Source: Pseudomonadota bacterium
GTDB lineage: Bacteria; Pseudomonadota; Alphaproteobacteria; Rhizobiales; Hyphomicrobiaceae
DNA: 33,746 nt
Reading direction: 5' to 3'
Assembly: GCA_023416575.1 (NCBI GenBank)
Contig: JAEZHL010000310.1
Span: 1-33,746, forward strand
Part shown: piece after piece, positions 22,350-31,388 of the stretch
Numbering within the stretch: position 1 is the first letter of the stretch
Layout: the number at the start of each line of letters is the position of its first letter
Program-made: the position numbers and the translations under genes
The notes under the pieces: generated by a model
What the model saw: only the letters and a program-made list of their open reading frames with translations
Database searches by the model: none
Told to the model about the DNA's origin: nothing

Positions 22350-23489
22350 ATGACGTTCACGTTCGTTCATACCGCCGACTGGCAGATCGGCAAAGTATTC
22401 GGCGGATTTGCAGCCGACAAGGTGCCGTTGCTGCGAGAGGCGCGGCTCGCTGCGATCGGCCGTATCGCGGCTGTCGCGCGAGGATCAGGGGCTCGCCATG
22501 TGCTGGTTGCGGGGGATGTCTATGATTCCCGCGACATCCCCGATCGCGATCTCCTGCAATCGCTCGATCGTATGCGGCGCGAGCAGGATGTGACGTGGCA
22601 TCTGCTTCCGGGCAATCACGATCCGGCGCAGGCGGGCGGCATCTGGGAGCGGCTCGTGCGCGCCGGCGTGCCGGCCAATGTGCGCCTGCATCTGGAGCCG
22701 CGGCCCGAGATGATCGATCCCGAGGTGGCCTTGTTGCCGGCTCCGCTGACGGCGCGTACCACCTCGGGGGACGATCCGACGACCTGGATGGAGACTGCCG
22801 AAACCCCGGCCGCCCGCTACCGGCTTGGGCTCGCGCACGGCTCCATCCAGGGCTTCGGCGGCGAGGATGGCGATGCGGCCGTACCGATTGCGCCCAGCCG
22901 CGCCGAGATGGCGGGCCTCGATTACCTCGCGCTCGGCGACTGGCACGGCGTGACGCGGATTTCCGATCGTGTCTGGTACGCGGGCACGCCGGAGCCGGAT
23001 CGTTTCCCAGATAACGAGCCGGGTTTCGTGCTGGTGGTGCGCCTGGAAGGCGAGAGGGGGCCGGTGAAGGTCGAACGGCACGCGACGGCGCACTACACGT
23101 GGTGGAAACGCACGCTCGCGATGACCGGCCCGGAAAGTCTGGCGATCTTCGAGCAGAGTATCGCGGCCAAGGTCGCGCATCCCGAGCGGTTGCTGATGCG
23201 GCTCGCGCTGGGCGGCACCGCCTCGCTGTCGGCCTGGTCGGATGCCACTGCGCGGCTGGCGGCGTTCGAGCAGCGACTGTTTCATCTCACCGTCGACAGC
23301 TCGGGACTGCAGGTTCTGCCTGAGGACGTCGAGCTCGAGGAATTCGGTGCGGGCGATCTACGCCGGGTGGCGGAGCTCCTCAGCAGGACAGCGCGCGATA
23401 CCGCGCATGCGCAGGCACCCGCCGCATCGCTCGCCCTGCGGAAGTTTTATGTGCTGTGGCAGGAGACGCGCGGGGGAGACCAGGCATGA
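22350..23489 (+). CDS. SbcD/YhaO-like metallophosphoesterase (DNA repair exonuclease)
   Basis: This is the nuclease subunit paired with the SbcC-like ATPase downstream. The 379 residues have the phosphoesterase motifs: HTADWQIG (D10), GDVYDS (D56), GNHD (N89-H90-D91), LAHGS (H163) and GDWHG (H199). In motif I the expected D-x-H is D10-W-Q12, so the His is replaced by Gln; this DWQ wording seems common to YhaO-like proteins and need not mean loss of activity. The ATG gives the conserved MTFTFVHTAD start. It overlaps the next gene by 4 bp (ATGA). The promoter carries a LexA-type box, so DNA-damage induction is predicted. Confidence 0.88.
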   Translation: MTFTFVHTADWQIGKVFGGFAADKVPLLREARLAAIGRIAAVARGSGARHVLVAGDVYDSRDIPDRDLLQSLDRMRREQDVTWHLLPGNHDPAQAGGIWERLVRAGVPANVRLHLEPRPEMIDPEVALLPAPLTARTTSGDDPTTWMETAETPAARYRLGLAHGSIQGFGGEDGDAAVPIAPSRAEMAGLDYLALGDWHGVTRISDRVWYAGTPEPDRFPDNEPGFVLVVRLEGERGPVKVERHATAHYTWWKRTLAMTGPESLAIFEQSIAAKVAHPERLLMRLALGGTASLSAWSDATARLAAFEQRLFHLTVDSSGLQVLPEDVELEEFGAGDLRRVAELLSRTARDTAHAQAPAASLALRKFYVLWQETRGGDQA

Positions 23490-26119
23490 AGATCCGCGCG
23501 ATCCGGCTGCGGGAGGTCGGGTGCTTCTCCGCGCCCGTCGCCCTTGAGGGATTATCGGGCGCGCTCGACGTCCTGGCTGGCCCGAACGAGCTCGGCAAGT
23601 CGACCATTCTCCGGGCCTTGCAACTCCTGTTCACCGCCCGCCACACCGCCCAGTCCAGAAACATCGAGCGCCTGAGGCCCTATGCCGGTGGCACACCGCT
23701 GATCGAGGCGGACTTCGAGATCGAGGGCCAGCTGTGGCGGCTCAGGAAGCAGTTTCTGAGCGAGAGGCAGGCGGTGCTGACCGATCTGACGTCAGGCAGG
23801 GTCGCGGCGCGTGGGGAGGAAGCGCACCACCGCGCGACCGAGCTGATCGGCAATGGTGGAGAGCATCGGCTGGGGCTGTTGTGGCTGGATCAGCGCATGT
23901 CGCTGGAACCCGCCGTTCCCAAGGATCCGGCACGACAGCAGCTCAGCGCGCTGATCGAACGCGAGATCGCAGCAGCGGCGAGCGGCGGGCATGACCTGAG
24001 ACTGATGCGCGAGAAAATCATGCAGCAGCGGCGCGCGCTTGTGACCGATCACCGGCCGCCGCGACCGGCAGGGGAGTATGCGAGCGCGATTGCGGCGTGC
24101 AACGCCGTTGAGCAGAATTTGCAGGAGGCACGTGACCGGGCTCGTGCCGCCAGCAGCCGCGTCAGTTCGGCTGAAAGGCTCAGGCAGCGGCGGGCGACGC
24201 TCACCGATCCGGCATTGGTCGGCGCCAGGCGCGAGCGCCTGCGACAGCTCAAGTCAGACCACGAAACCGCGGTTGCAGCGCGCCAGCAGCTCAAGATTGT
24301 GGATGCGAATGTCACAGCATGCGAAAGCCGGCTGGGAGAGGCTCAGCAGGCATGCGAGGCCTTCGGAAGACTGGTTGCCGAGGCTCACGAGCTCGAGACG
24401 GCTGCCGCCGCCAGCGCGACGACCGAGCGTGAGCTGACGGAAATGCTGCGCCAACTTGGCGATGCGCTCGATAGTGCGCGCGCCCGGCGCGAGGAGCTGC
24501 GCGCGCGGCTCGAGACCGAGCGCCAACGGATGCGCGCGCGCCAGAAGCTGGAGAGCCGGCGCGAGGCCGTGGCCCGTTTCGAGGCGCTCTCCGCCCGTTT
24601 GGCTGAGGCTCGCAGCGCGGCTCAGCTAGCGGCAGAGCTCCGTGCACGATTGCGCCGCGAGGGGGTGACCGAGGCCCGGATCATTGCTGCAGAGCGAGAG
24701 GCTGGTGCGATCGCCACGCTCGAATCGCGGATTGCAGCCCAATTGCCGAAAGTGCGGATTGCATACGTTGCCGGCGCCGCGGACAGGATCAGCGTCCATG
24801 GCCGATCTCTCGGCGACGGGGAGGTGCTGACGCCGGCGCATCCCATATCCCTCGTGATAGAGGGGATCGGCACGATCACCATCGACCCCGCAGTGTCCGA
24901 GAATATCGAGGAGGACCAAGCCGATCTCGATGCTCATCGCGCTGAACTGGCCGACCTTCTCGCCGCCATGGGCGTGCCGGACCTTTCGGCTGCGCGTGAG
25001 AGGCTGGCAGAGCGGCAGCGCCTCGAGCGCGAGATCGCTCAAGCCGAGGACCGTATTGCGACGCGGGCCCCCGAAGGATTGAACGCGCTCGATCAGGAAC
25101 TGCAGCGGCTTGGTGCGTTAAACGAACCGACTTCTGCCGACGAGGCCGATCTCCCCGAGTTGCCGGTGCTCGAAGCGGAGGTCGAGCGGCTCGGCACATC
25201 CGTCCTGGAGGCAGAGGAGACCGCGGACCGGCTCGGGCAAGACCATGCCAGGACACGGGAGAGGCTTGCGCATATCACCGCCGCTGCAAGCGCGCGCGCG
25301 AAACGGCTCGCGGCTCTTGCTGGCATGTTGCCGCCATCAGAGGAGCGGGCGGCGCGACTCGCCACTCTCGAGGCGACCCTGGAAACGACACGCGCCGCCG
25401 CAAGCGAGGCCATCCGTGAACGGACCGCTTGGCGGGAGAAGGCACCTGATGACGCGCGGATGCGGGAGCTGGAGGCTGCGTTGCGCGATGCCCAACAGCA
25501 GGAGCGGAGTACGGCCGAGGAGCTTGCCCGGGTTGAGAGGGACTTAGCGGTCCTCGAACGGGAGCTCGAGCGCGACCAGCAGGATGGGATCGCGACCGAG
25601 ATCGCGGAGCTGGAAGAGAAACACCAGTCATTGCGGGAGCAGGTGCAACGCTTTCAGCGCGAGTTGGAAGCGCTCAATCTGCTGCTCGAAACGCTCACCC
25701 AGGTCGAACAACAGTCGCGCGACCTGCATTTGAGCCCGGTTCTGGATCGGCTCAACCCGTACATGGACCTCGTCTTCCCTGGTGCACGGGTCGGCATCGG
25801 GCAGAACTTCGGGGCGGAAGCGGTGGTGCGTGGGGCGGTGAGCGAACAGGTATCAGCCCTGAGCGACGGCACACAGGAGCAGATTGCCGTCCTCGTGCGG
25901 CTGGCGTTCGCGCGACTCCTGGCCGATGCGGGCAGGCCGACGCCGCTCATTCTCGATGACGCGCTGGTCTATTCCGACGACACGCGCATCGAGAAGCTTT
26001 TCGGCGCGCTCCGCCAAGCGGCTGGAGCGCACCAGGTGATCGTGTTCACGTGCCGGTCCCGCACGTTCGAGCATCTGGGTGGACGGCGCCTCGACCTAGC
26101 GCCGTGGGCGGTCCAATGA
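23486..26119 (+). CDS. SbcC/YhaN-like AAA ATPase with long coiled coils
   Basis: This SMC-like DNA repair ATPase has 877 residues. It has Walker A GPNELGKST (32-40), long charged coiled coils rich in Ala, Arg, Glu and Gln (about 190-420 and 490-740), a beta-rich insert in the middle (about 430-480, VRIAYVAGAADRISVHG), an ABC-type signature LSDGTQEQIAVLVRLA (792-807), Walker B PLILDDAL (820-827) and D-loop YSDD (829-832). There is no CxxC zinc hook, unlike SbcC and Rad50, so it is nearer to YhaN-type proteins. The ATG at 23486 is preferred over a frame extending to 23456 because MKIRAIRLREVG is the usual start. It should form a complex with the overlapping phosphoesterase. Confidence 0.9.
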   Translation: MKIRAIRLREVGCFSAPVALEGLSGALDVLAGPNELGKSTILRALQLLFTARHTAQSRNIERLRPYAGGTPLIEADFEIEGQLWRLRKQFLSERQAVLTDLTSGRVAARGEEAHHRATELIGNGGEHRLGLLWLDQRMSLEPAVPKDPARQQLSALIEREIAAAASGGHDLRLMREKIMQQRRALVTDHRPPRPAGEYASAIAACNAVEQNLQEARDRARAASSRVSSAERLRQRRATLTDPALVGARRERLRQLKSDHETAVAARQQLKIVDANVTACESRLGEAQQACEAFGRLVAEAHELETAAAASATTERELTEMLRQLGDALDSARARREELRARLETERQRMRARQKLESRREAVARFEALSARLAEARSAAQLAAELRARLRREGVTEARIIAAEREAGAIATLESRIAAQLPKVRIAYVAGAADRISVHGRSLGDGEVLTPAHPISLVIEGIGTITIDPAVSENIEEDQADLDAHRAELADLLAAMGVPDLSAARERLAERQRLEREIAQAEDRIATRAPEGLNALDQELQRLGALNEPTSADEADLPELPVLEAEVERLGTSVLEAEETADRLGQDHARTRERLAHITAAASARAKRLAALAGMLPPSEERAARLATLEATLETTRAAASEAIRERTAWREKAPDDARMRELEAALRDAQQQERSTAEELARVERDLAVLERELERDQQDGIATEIAELEEKHQSLREQVQRFQRELEALNLLLETLTQVEQQSRDLHLSPVLDRLNPYMDLVFPGARVGIGQNFGAEAVVRGAVSEQVSALSDGTQEQIAVLVRLAFARLLADAGRPTPLILDDALVYSDDTRIEKLFGALRQAAGAHQVIVFTCRSRTFEHLGGRRLDLAPWAVQ

Positions 26120-26204
26120 CCCGCCAGCTGCGTGGCGTTGCGGGCACGGGCACAGTCTCGCTCCGTGCCACTGCCAGCGATCTCAGATCGGAGACTGAAG
26201 CCGG

Positions 26205-26687
26205 TTACTCGGAGGCCGACCCGGTATCCACAGAAAGCTCCGGGCGCTGAACGCCGGCCAGCGGGTCGTCCGACCGCCGCGACTTTCCCTCGAAGTAGGC
26301 GCCCTGCTCGATGGCGAGTGACTTGTGGAAGATGTCGCCCTCGACCTTGCTGTCGGCCTGCAGCATCACCTTGCGGCCGCGGATGGAGCCCATCACGGTT
26401 CCACGGACCACGACCTCCTCGGAGACGATCTCGCCGGTGATGCGGGCCGCCTCGCCGATGACGATATGGGTGCCATGGATATCTCCCTGCACCTCACCGT
26501 CCACCTGGACGTGACCGTTCGAGACGAGATCGCCGATGATGACGAGATCGGGGCCGATGATGGAGGGCCCGGCTCCCGGTTGGGTGGACCTGCGCGCGGA
26601 GAATCCTGAATCCAAAGCTCCGGCCTTCGCACCGCCGAACGAAGGAACGTCACTTTCCGTCTTCTTGTTCGTGAAGCTGGACAACAT
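26205..26687 (-). CDS. Bactofilin (polymer-forming cytoskeletal protein)
   Basis: This is a self-assembling cytoskeletal protein of the bactofilin (CcmA) family, usually associated with the inner membrane and local wall growth or cell shape. The 160 residues have a disordered N-terminus, then a right-handed beta-helix domain of repeated Gly/Val/Ile turns (about 43-130: IIGPDLVIIGDLVSNGHVQV and the following GDIHG, GEIVSEEVVVRG, GSIRGRKV, GDIFHKSL). The C-terminal tail is short and polar. The ATG at 26687 is chosen; the longer frame adds an Arg-rich segment without similarity, and GAGGAG lies ten bases before the ATG. No M23 peptidase partner is adjacent. It lies tail-to-tail with the SbcC-like gene. 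Confidence 0.9.
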   Translation of the reverse strand: MLSSFTNKKTESDVPSFGGAKAGALDSGFSARRSTQPGAGPSIIGPDLVIIGDLVSNGHVQVDGEVQGDIHGTHIVIGEAARITGEIVSEEVVVRGTVMGSIRGRKVMLQADSKVEGDIFHKSLAIEQGAYFEGKSRRSDDPLAGVQRPELSVDTGSASE

Positions 26688-26864
26688 CGAAACGCATCTC
26701 CTCGCTCTTGCCAGAAATCGACCGACAAGAAGGCAACCGCACCCCCGTGCGGCCGCCCGTCCCCCCGGCGGTCCGTCTACGTCCTTCGCAGCAGGCCGCA
26801 ACCTATCACGCCTCGATGCCGCGGTCACTGCTACTTGCCGCGGACGAAGCGACCTGCTTTGGAC

Positions 26865-27329
26865 TCAAGCCTTGAGGCGGAGCGCGCGTGCCAGGACGGC
26901 ATCGGCGTGCCCCGGAACTTTCACTTTCCGCCAGACTTCCACGACGTTGCCGCGCTCGTCGATCAGGAATGTGGAGCGCTCGACGCCCATGTATTTGCGG
27001 CCGTACATGGATTTCTCAACCCAGACGCCGTACGCGTTGGAAACCGACTTGTCCTCATCCGACGCCAGCAAGACGTCGAGGTCGTGCTTTTTGCGGAACT
27101 TCGCGTGGCTCACGGGGCTGTCGGGTGAAATACCGATCACTTGCACCCCTGCGGCCTTGAACTCTGGGCTCAGCGCGCTGAAGTCGCGAGCCTGGGCTGT
27201 GCAACCAGAGGTATCGTCCTTGGGATAGAAGTAGACGACGACAGGCCGGCCGCGGAACTGGGACAGTCGGACGCTGCCGTCCTCCGTCGGAAGCTCGAAA
27301 TCCGGGGCTGTATCGGCTTCTCCGATCAT
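26865..27329 (-). CDS. bcp: Peroxiredoxin, Bcp/PrxQ type, one-Cys
   Basis: It reduces hydrogen and organic peroxides in the cytoplasm. The 154 residues have the thioredoxin-like peroxiredoxin fold with YPKDDTSGC (peroxidatic C43 in the DTxGC loop), VQVIGISPDSP and STFLIDERGNV. The resolving cysteine found in many Bcp proteins five residues after C43 is absent (R48 in CTAQAR), and no other cysteine exists, so it must be a one-Cys form that relies on an external thiol. The ATG at 27329 has AAGG upstream; the frame extends 13 residues to 27368 without similarity. It is divergent from the large AsmA-like gene. Confidence 0.92.
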   Translation of the reverse strand: MIGEADTAPDFELPTEDGSVRLSQFRGRPVVVYFYPKDDTSGCTAQARDFSALSPEFKAAGVQVIGISPDSPVSHAKFRKKHDLDVLLASDEDKSVSNAYGVWVEKSMYGRKYMGVERSTFLIDERGNVVEVWRKVKVPGHADAVLARALRLKA

Positions 27330-27560
27330 CCGGCAGATGCCTTTCTTTCGACGTTTTTGATCTCGCACATCGTTTGTGGACGTAACCTAGAGATTGTAAC
27401 TCCGCAAGCGCGTGATTCTCGGTCAGAGTTGGTTTTCTGGGCGATGCGGCACTTGGCCTGCCGGTGCGCCGGGACGACGACATGGTACCCCGCTCCGGCG
27501 GGCTGCCTGAAATGAAGTTTGTGCCCGATGGAAGGGCGGACACTAACGAAAGGATCGAGA

Positions 27561-30500
27561 GTGACACGACGGCCGGGTGCAACGACGAGGCCTGGACGGC
27601 ACCGCAGCGATATCGCTGCCCCGCGCCCGAGGGCCCACCCAGCTGTCGAGATCGGCCAGGCTCTCGCCAAGCCGTGCCTCAAGTGCGCCAAGTATCTGCT
27701 GCCGTTCGTGCTTCTGATCATCGTCGGGGTCGGCGCCTTCTACGCGCGGATCCTCTACGGTCCCATCTCCCTCAAGGTGCTCGCCGAGCCGATCGCGCGC
27801 AGCATCGCGGCGGAGATGCAAGGTGTCGGCGTCAGCATCGAGGATGCCCTCGTCCGGCTTAATGAGCAGGGTGAGGTCGAGTTCCGGCTGCGCAACGTGC
27901 AGCTCCTCGACGAGCAGGGGAGCCCGGTTGCAATCGCGCCACTCGCGGCTGTGGAGCTCAGTGTCGAAGGGCTTTGGTCGGCGCGGCTGTCGCCGGAAAG
28001 CGTGGTGCTCATCGAGCCGCGCCTGCTGCTCGCCTATTCGGAGGAGCACGGCGTCTCGTTCAGTTTCACGCGGCCCGATGGCGGCCAGCCGACCTTATCG
28101 GGGGACAGCGGCGGCGCACCGGCACCGGCATCAGAACGTCTCACCCCCTCTGACATCTCCGACCCTGGCCTGCCGGTCGTGCTGCGCCAGCTCGACTTGG
28201 CCCGCGTGATCGCGGAGGCGTCGGAGCGGGCGAGACAGCGTTCGGACGCGACCTCGTTCCTGCGCCAGATCGGCATGCAGAACGCAACGTTGGTCATTGA
28301 GCACGAGGGGCACCAGTCCGTATGGCGGGTGCCGCAGGCCGATCTGAGCCTGTCCCATAGGAAACAGCGCAGCGTCATCGAAGGCTCGGTCACGGTTGCA
28401 TCGAGCCGCGGCCCCTGGACGTTGCAGGTCTGGACCGAAGCCTCTGGCAAGACCGAGCAGGTCCATCTGAAGGCATCGGTCCGCGATCTGGTGCCCCGCG
28501 CGGTTGCCGGGATGCTGCCGGCGTTGGAGCCGTTGCGCGCGCTCGACGTTCCGGTGCACGGTGAAGTGTCACTGCAACTCACATCGGCGGGCAAATTGCT
28601 GGACGGAGCGTTCTCGCTCGACCTGTCACGGGGTGATTTGCGCCTGCCCTGGCTGCCGGATCTGCCTCTGACGATCGAGGGCGGCCGGCTCGACCTCAAC
28701 TATGATCCCGTGGCACGGACGCTGCGGATGGAGCCTTCGACCCTGGTCTGGGGCCAGAGCCGGGTGACCGCGACCGGCGATGTGGTCAGCTCCACGGGAC
28801 CCGACGGGGAAGAGGTCTGGGCCTATCGACTGAGCGCCCTCGACGGCGTCGTGATGCCGGAGGGTGGCACCACTGGACCCGTGAAGATCGATCGCTGGCT
28901 GGCCGAGGGCTCGTTCCAGCCCGATACCGGGGCGCTGACGATCGCGCAGAGGCTCACGGCCGGTGGCGGTGAGGTGCGGCTTTCCGGAAAAGTCGGCCCG
29001 CGCCATACCGGGTCGCGCATATCGATCGAGGGGCAGATCGGTAGCATGCCGGTCGCGACCGTTCGGGGACTGTGGCCCCGGGCCCTGGCGAGCAATACAC
29101 GCGACTGGGTCAATGAGAGCTTCGTCCGCGGACAGGTCCAGGGCGGGACGTTGAAGTTCGACAGCGGGTCGGAGATGGCCGGCGGTAACGAGCCGCAACG
29201 GCTGTCGCTGGCGTTGCAAACGGCCGACGTCCTGCTCCGCCCGACGCCTGACCTGCCGCCGATCGAGGTGCCGCGGGCGCTGCTCCGGATCGAGGGGGTG
29301 GAGCTCGAGGCCACGATTCCGGAAGCGGCAATGCTGCTGGCGAGCGGGCGCAAGCTGGCGCTGAAGTCGGGCCGCGTTACGGTGGCCGATGTCTTCGCTG
29401 ACGACCCCATCGGCCACATCGTCATGACCGGTGAGGGCTCTGTGCTCGCGGGTATCGAGCTGCTGGAGCATGACATCTTCAGGCTCGGCCGGCTCTCTGG
29501 TCCCTATACGGAGCGAGTCGAGGGCAAAGTCGAGGCGCAGATTGCGCTCACTCTGCCGTTGGAGAAGGACGTCAAGGCAACCGATGTGAAGATCGAAGGG
29601 CGCGGTAAGCTGACTGACGGCCGCGTCCGCAAGCTGGTCGGACGTCACGACGTACAGGCTGCGACCATCGCCTTCAGCTTCACCGACAAGGCCGTGGATG
29701 CGCGCGGCGACATGATGCTGTCCGGTGTGCCGGTCAAGATCGCCTGGCACAACATCTTCGATGCACCGCCCGAGAGGCAGCCGCCGCTGCGGCTGACATC
29801 GACCCTCGACAGCGCCGATCGTGCCCAGCTTGGCATCGAAGTCGGTCACCTCATCCACGGTGAGGTGCCAATCGAGATGACGATCACGCGGGATGCCAAC
29901 GAGCAGTACCGGATTCACGTCTGGGCGGACCTGACCCGCGCCGACATGGTGGTCGAGAACATCGCCTGGCGTAAGCCGCCGGGGCGGAACGCAGCCATGC
30001 AGTTTGACGTGCACCAGGTTGGCGCCCGCAATGACATCGAGCTGCGCGACTTCAAGATCGTCGGGGACAACATCGCCATCAGCGGCTGGATGAAGCTCGA
30101 CCAGAACGAAAAACTCCGGGAATTCCAGTTCCCGGAATTCTCGACCAACGTCGTGACGCGCCTCGAGGTCAAGGGAGCTCTGCGGACGGACAACGTCTGG
30201 GAGATCGTCGCGCAGGGGCAGACCTATGACGGCCGCGACGTTTTCCGGTCCTTGTTCTCAGTCGGCGACCTCGCCGATCAGCCGTTGGAAGAGCGCCAGA
30301 CCGCGCCGGGTGTGGACCTTAAGGTCGATATCGCAACGGTCATCGGATTTTCGGACGTGTCGCTGCGCGGGCTTACGATGCGGCTCTCCCGGCGCGATGG
30401 CAAGCTTACCGCACTCAAGGCCCATGGCACGCTCGATGGTGGCAAGCCGCTGGATGTCGAGCTGCAACGCGCGGACAAGCAGCGCCGCCTCGTCGCCGTG

Positions 30501-31250
30501 AGTGAGGACGCCGGCCAAGCCTTCCGTCTCATCGACTTCTATCCGAGCCTCGTTGGCGGGCGGATGCGGCTCGACGTCAATCTCGAGGGGCGCGGCGCGG
30601 CTGAGAAGACTGGCCTGCTGCGGGTTGAGCGCTTCCGCATTCTGGGCGATCCCGTGGTTGCCGAGGTGCTGCAGGTTCACGACGAGACCCGGCCCTACGA
30701 GCAGCGCCGGCAGCGCGTCGTGCGCCAGGCGATCGATTTCGACTGGATGCGGGTGCCGTTCTCCGTCGGTCACGGGCAGTTCGTGATGGGAGATGGGGAA
30801 ATCCGCGGGCCGCTCGTCGGCGCGACGATGCGCGGCAAGGCCGACTTCCGCACCAGGCAGGTGAATATCGGCGGCACCTACGTTCCGCTGCAGGGGCTGA
30901 ACTCGGCAATCGGCGTCATTCCCGGCCTGGGCCAGATCCTGGCCGGACCGCGCGGGGAGGGGATCCTGGGCATTACGTTCGCCATTCAAGGGTCGATGTC
31001 GGACCCACAGGTGCTCGTGAATCCGCTGTCGCTCGTGGCGCCTGGAATCTTCCGCGAGATGTTCCAGATGACGCCGAGCCAGAGCGTGACGCCGCCCCGC
31101 CCTGCGCCTCAGCAGCCAAGTGCCGGTCAGCGCTCGTCGAGCGCGCCGGCGGCACCGGCCTCCAAGCGCCGCACCGGCGCTGTCGAGCCCGAGGTGTTGT
31201 CGGGCTGGTCTTCCGAGACGAACACCGGGAACGCGCCGAAGAAGAAGTAG
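27561..31250 (+). CDS. AsmA-like/DUF3971 (YhdP-type) membrane-anchored protein
   Basis: This very large protein (about 1,229 residues) has a short basic cytoplasmic N-terminus, one membrane helix (about 45-63, LLPFVLLIIVGVGAFY), and an extended periplasmic part of repeating beta-strand sequence, ending in a Pro/Ala/Ser-rich tail and KKK. The layout and the C-terminal GGTYVPLQGLNSAIGVIPGLGQILAG ... GILGITFAIQGSMSDPQVLVNPLSLVAPGIFREMF are those of the DUF3971/YhdP family. Members are thought to move phospholipids between the inner and outer membranes. The GTG at 27561 has AGGA six bases upstream; in-frame TTG (27519) and ATG (27528) would add at most 14 residues. It lies between bcp and tyrS. 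Confidence 0.87.
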   Translation: MTRRPGATTRPGRHRSDIAAPRPRAHPAVEIGQALAKPCLKCAKYLLPFVLLIIVGVGAFYARILYGPISLKVLAEPIARSIAAEMQGVGVSIEDALVRLNEQGEVEFRLRNVQLLDEQGSPVAIAPLAAVELSVEGLWSARLSPESVVLIEPRLLLAYSEEHGVSFSFTRPDGGQPTLSGDSGGAPAPASERLTPSDISDPGLPVVLRQLDLARVIAEASERARQRSDATSFLRQIGMQNATLVIEHEGHQSVWRVPQADLSLSHRKQRSVIEGSVTVASSRGPWTLQVWTEASGKTEQVHLKASVRDLVPRAVAGMLPALEPLRALDVPVHGEVSLQLTSAGKLLDGAFSLDLSRGDLRLPWLPDLPLTIEGGRLDLNYDPVARTLRMEPSTLVWGQSRVTATGDVVSSTGPDGEEVWAYRLSALDGVVMPEGGTTGPVKIDRWLAEGSFQPDTGALTIAQRLTAGGGEVRLSGKVGPRHTGSRISIEGQIGSMPVATVRGLWPRALASNTRDWVNESFVRGQVQGGTLKFDSGSEMAGGNEPQRLSLALQTADVLLRPTPDLPPIEVPRALLRIEGVELEATIPEAAMLLASGRKLALKSGRVTVADVFADDPIGHIVMTGEGSVLAGIELLEHDIFRLGRLSGPYTERVEGKVEAQIALTLPLEKDVKATDVKIEGRGKLTDGRVRKLVGRHDVQAATIAFSFTDKAVDARGDMMLSGVPVKIAWHNIFDAPPERQPPLRLTSTLDSADRAQLGIEVGHLIHGEVPIEMTITRDANEQYRIHVWADLTRADMVVENIAWRKPPGRNAAMQFDVHQVGARNDIELRDFKIVGDNIAISGWMKLDQNEKLREFQFPEFSTNVVTRLEVKGALRTDNVWEIVAQGQTYDGRDVFRSLFSVGDLADQPLEERQTAPGVDLKVDIATVIGFSDVSLRGLTMRLSRRDGKLTALKAHGTLDGGKPLDVELQRADKQRRLVAVSEDAGQAFRLIDFYPSLVGGRMRLDVNLEGRGAAEKTGLLRVERFRILGDPVVAEVLQVHDETRPYEQRRQRVVRQAIDFDWMRVPFSVGHGQFVMGDGEIRGPLVGATMRGKADFRTRQVNIGGTYVPLQGLNSAIGVIPGLGQILAGPRGEGILGITFAIQGSMSDPQVLVNPLSLVAPGIFREMFQMTPSQSVTPPRPAPQQPSAGQRSSSAPAAPASKRRTGAVEPEVLSGWSSETNTGNAPKKK

Positions 31251-31388
31251 GCTGCCCTCGGGGGGCGGTCTTCTAGCTATTGGGGCAAATACCGAGCCGC
31301 GCGACCGGGACGCCGGCCTTTATGCGGCGTCGCCCCGCAACTCAGGTGGAAGCGGGACCGGCGGGCACGAGGTGGCGACGGCCCACGC

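Noticed and set aside
28626..30014. 462-codon open frame opposite the DUF3971 gene
   Set aside because: Shadow frame; the plus strand carries the conserved C-terminal family blocks.
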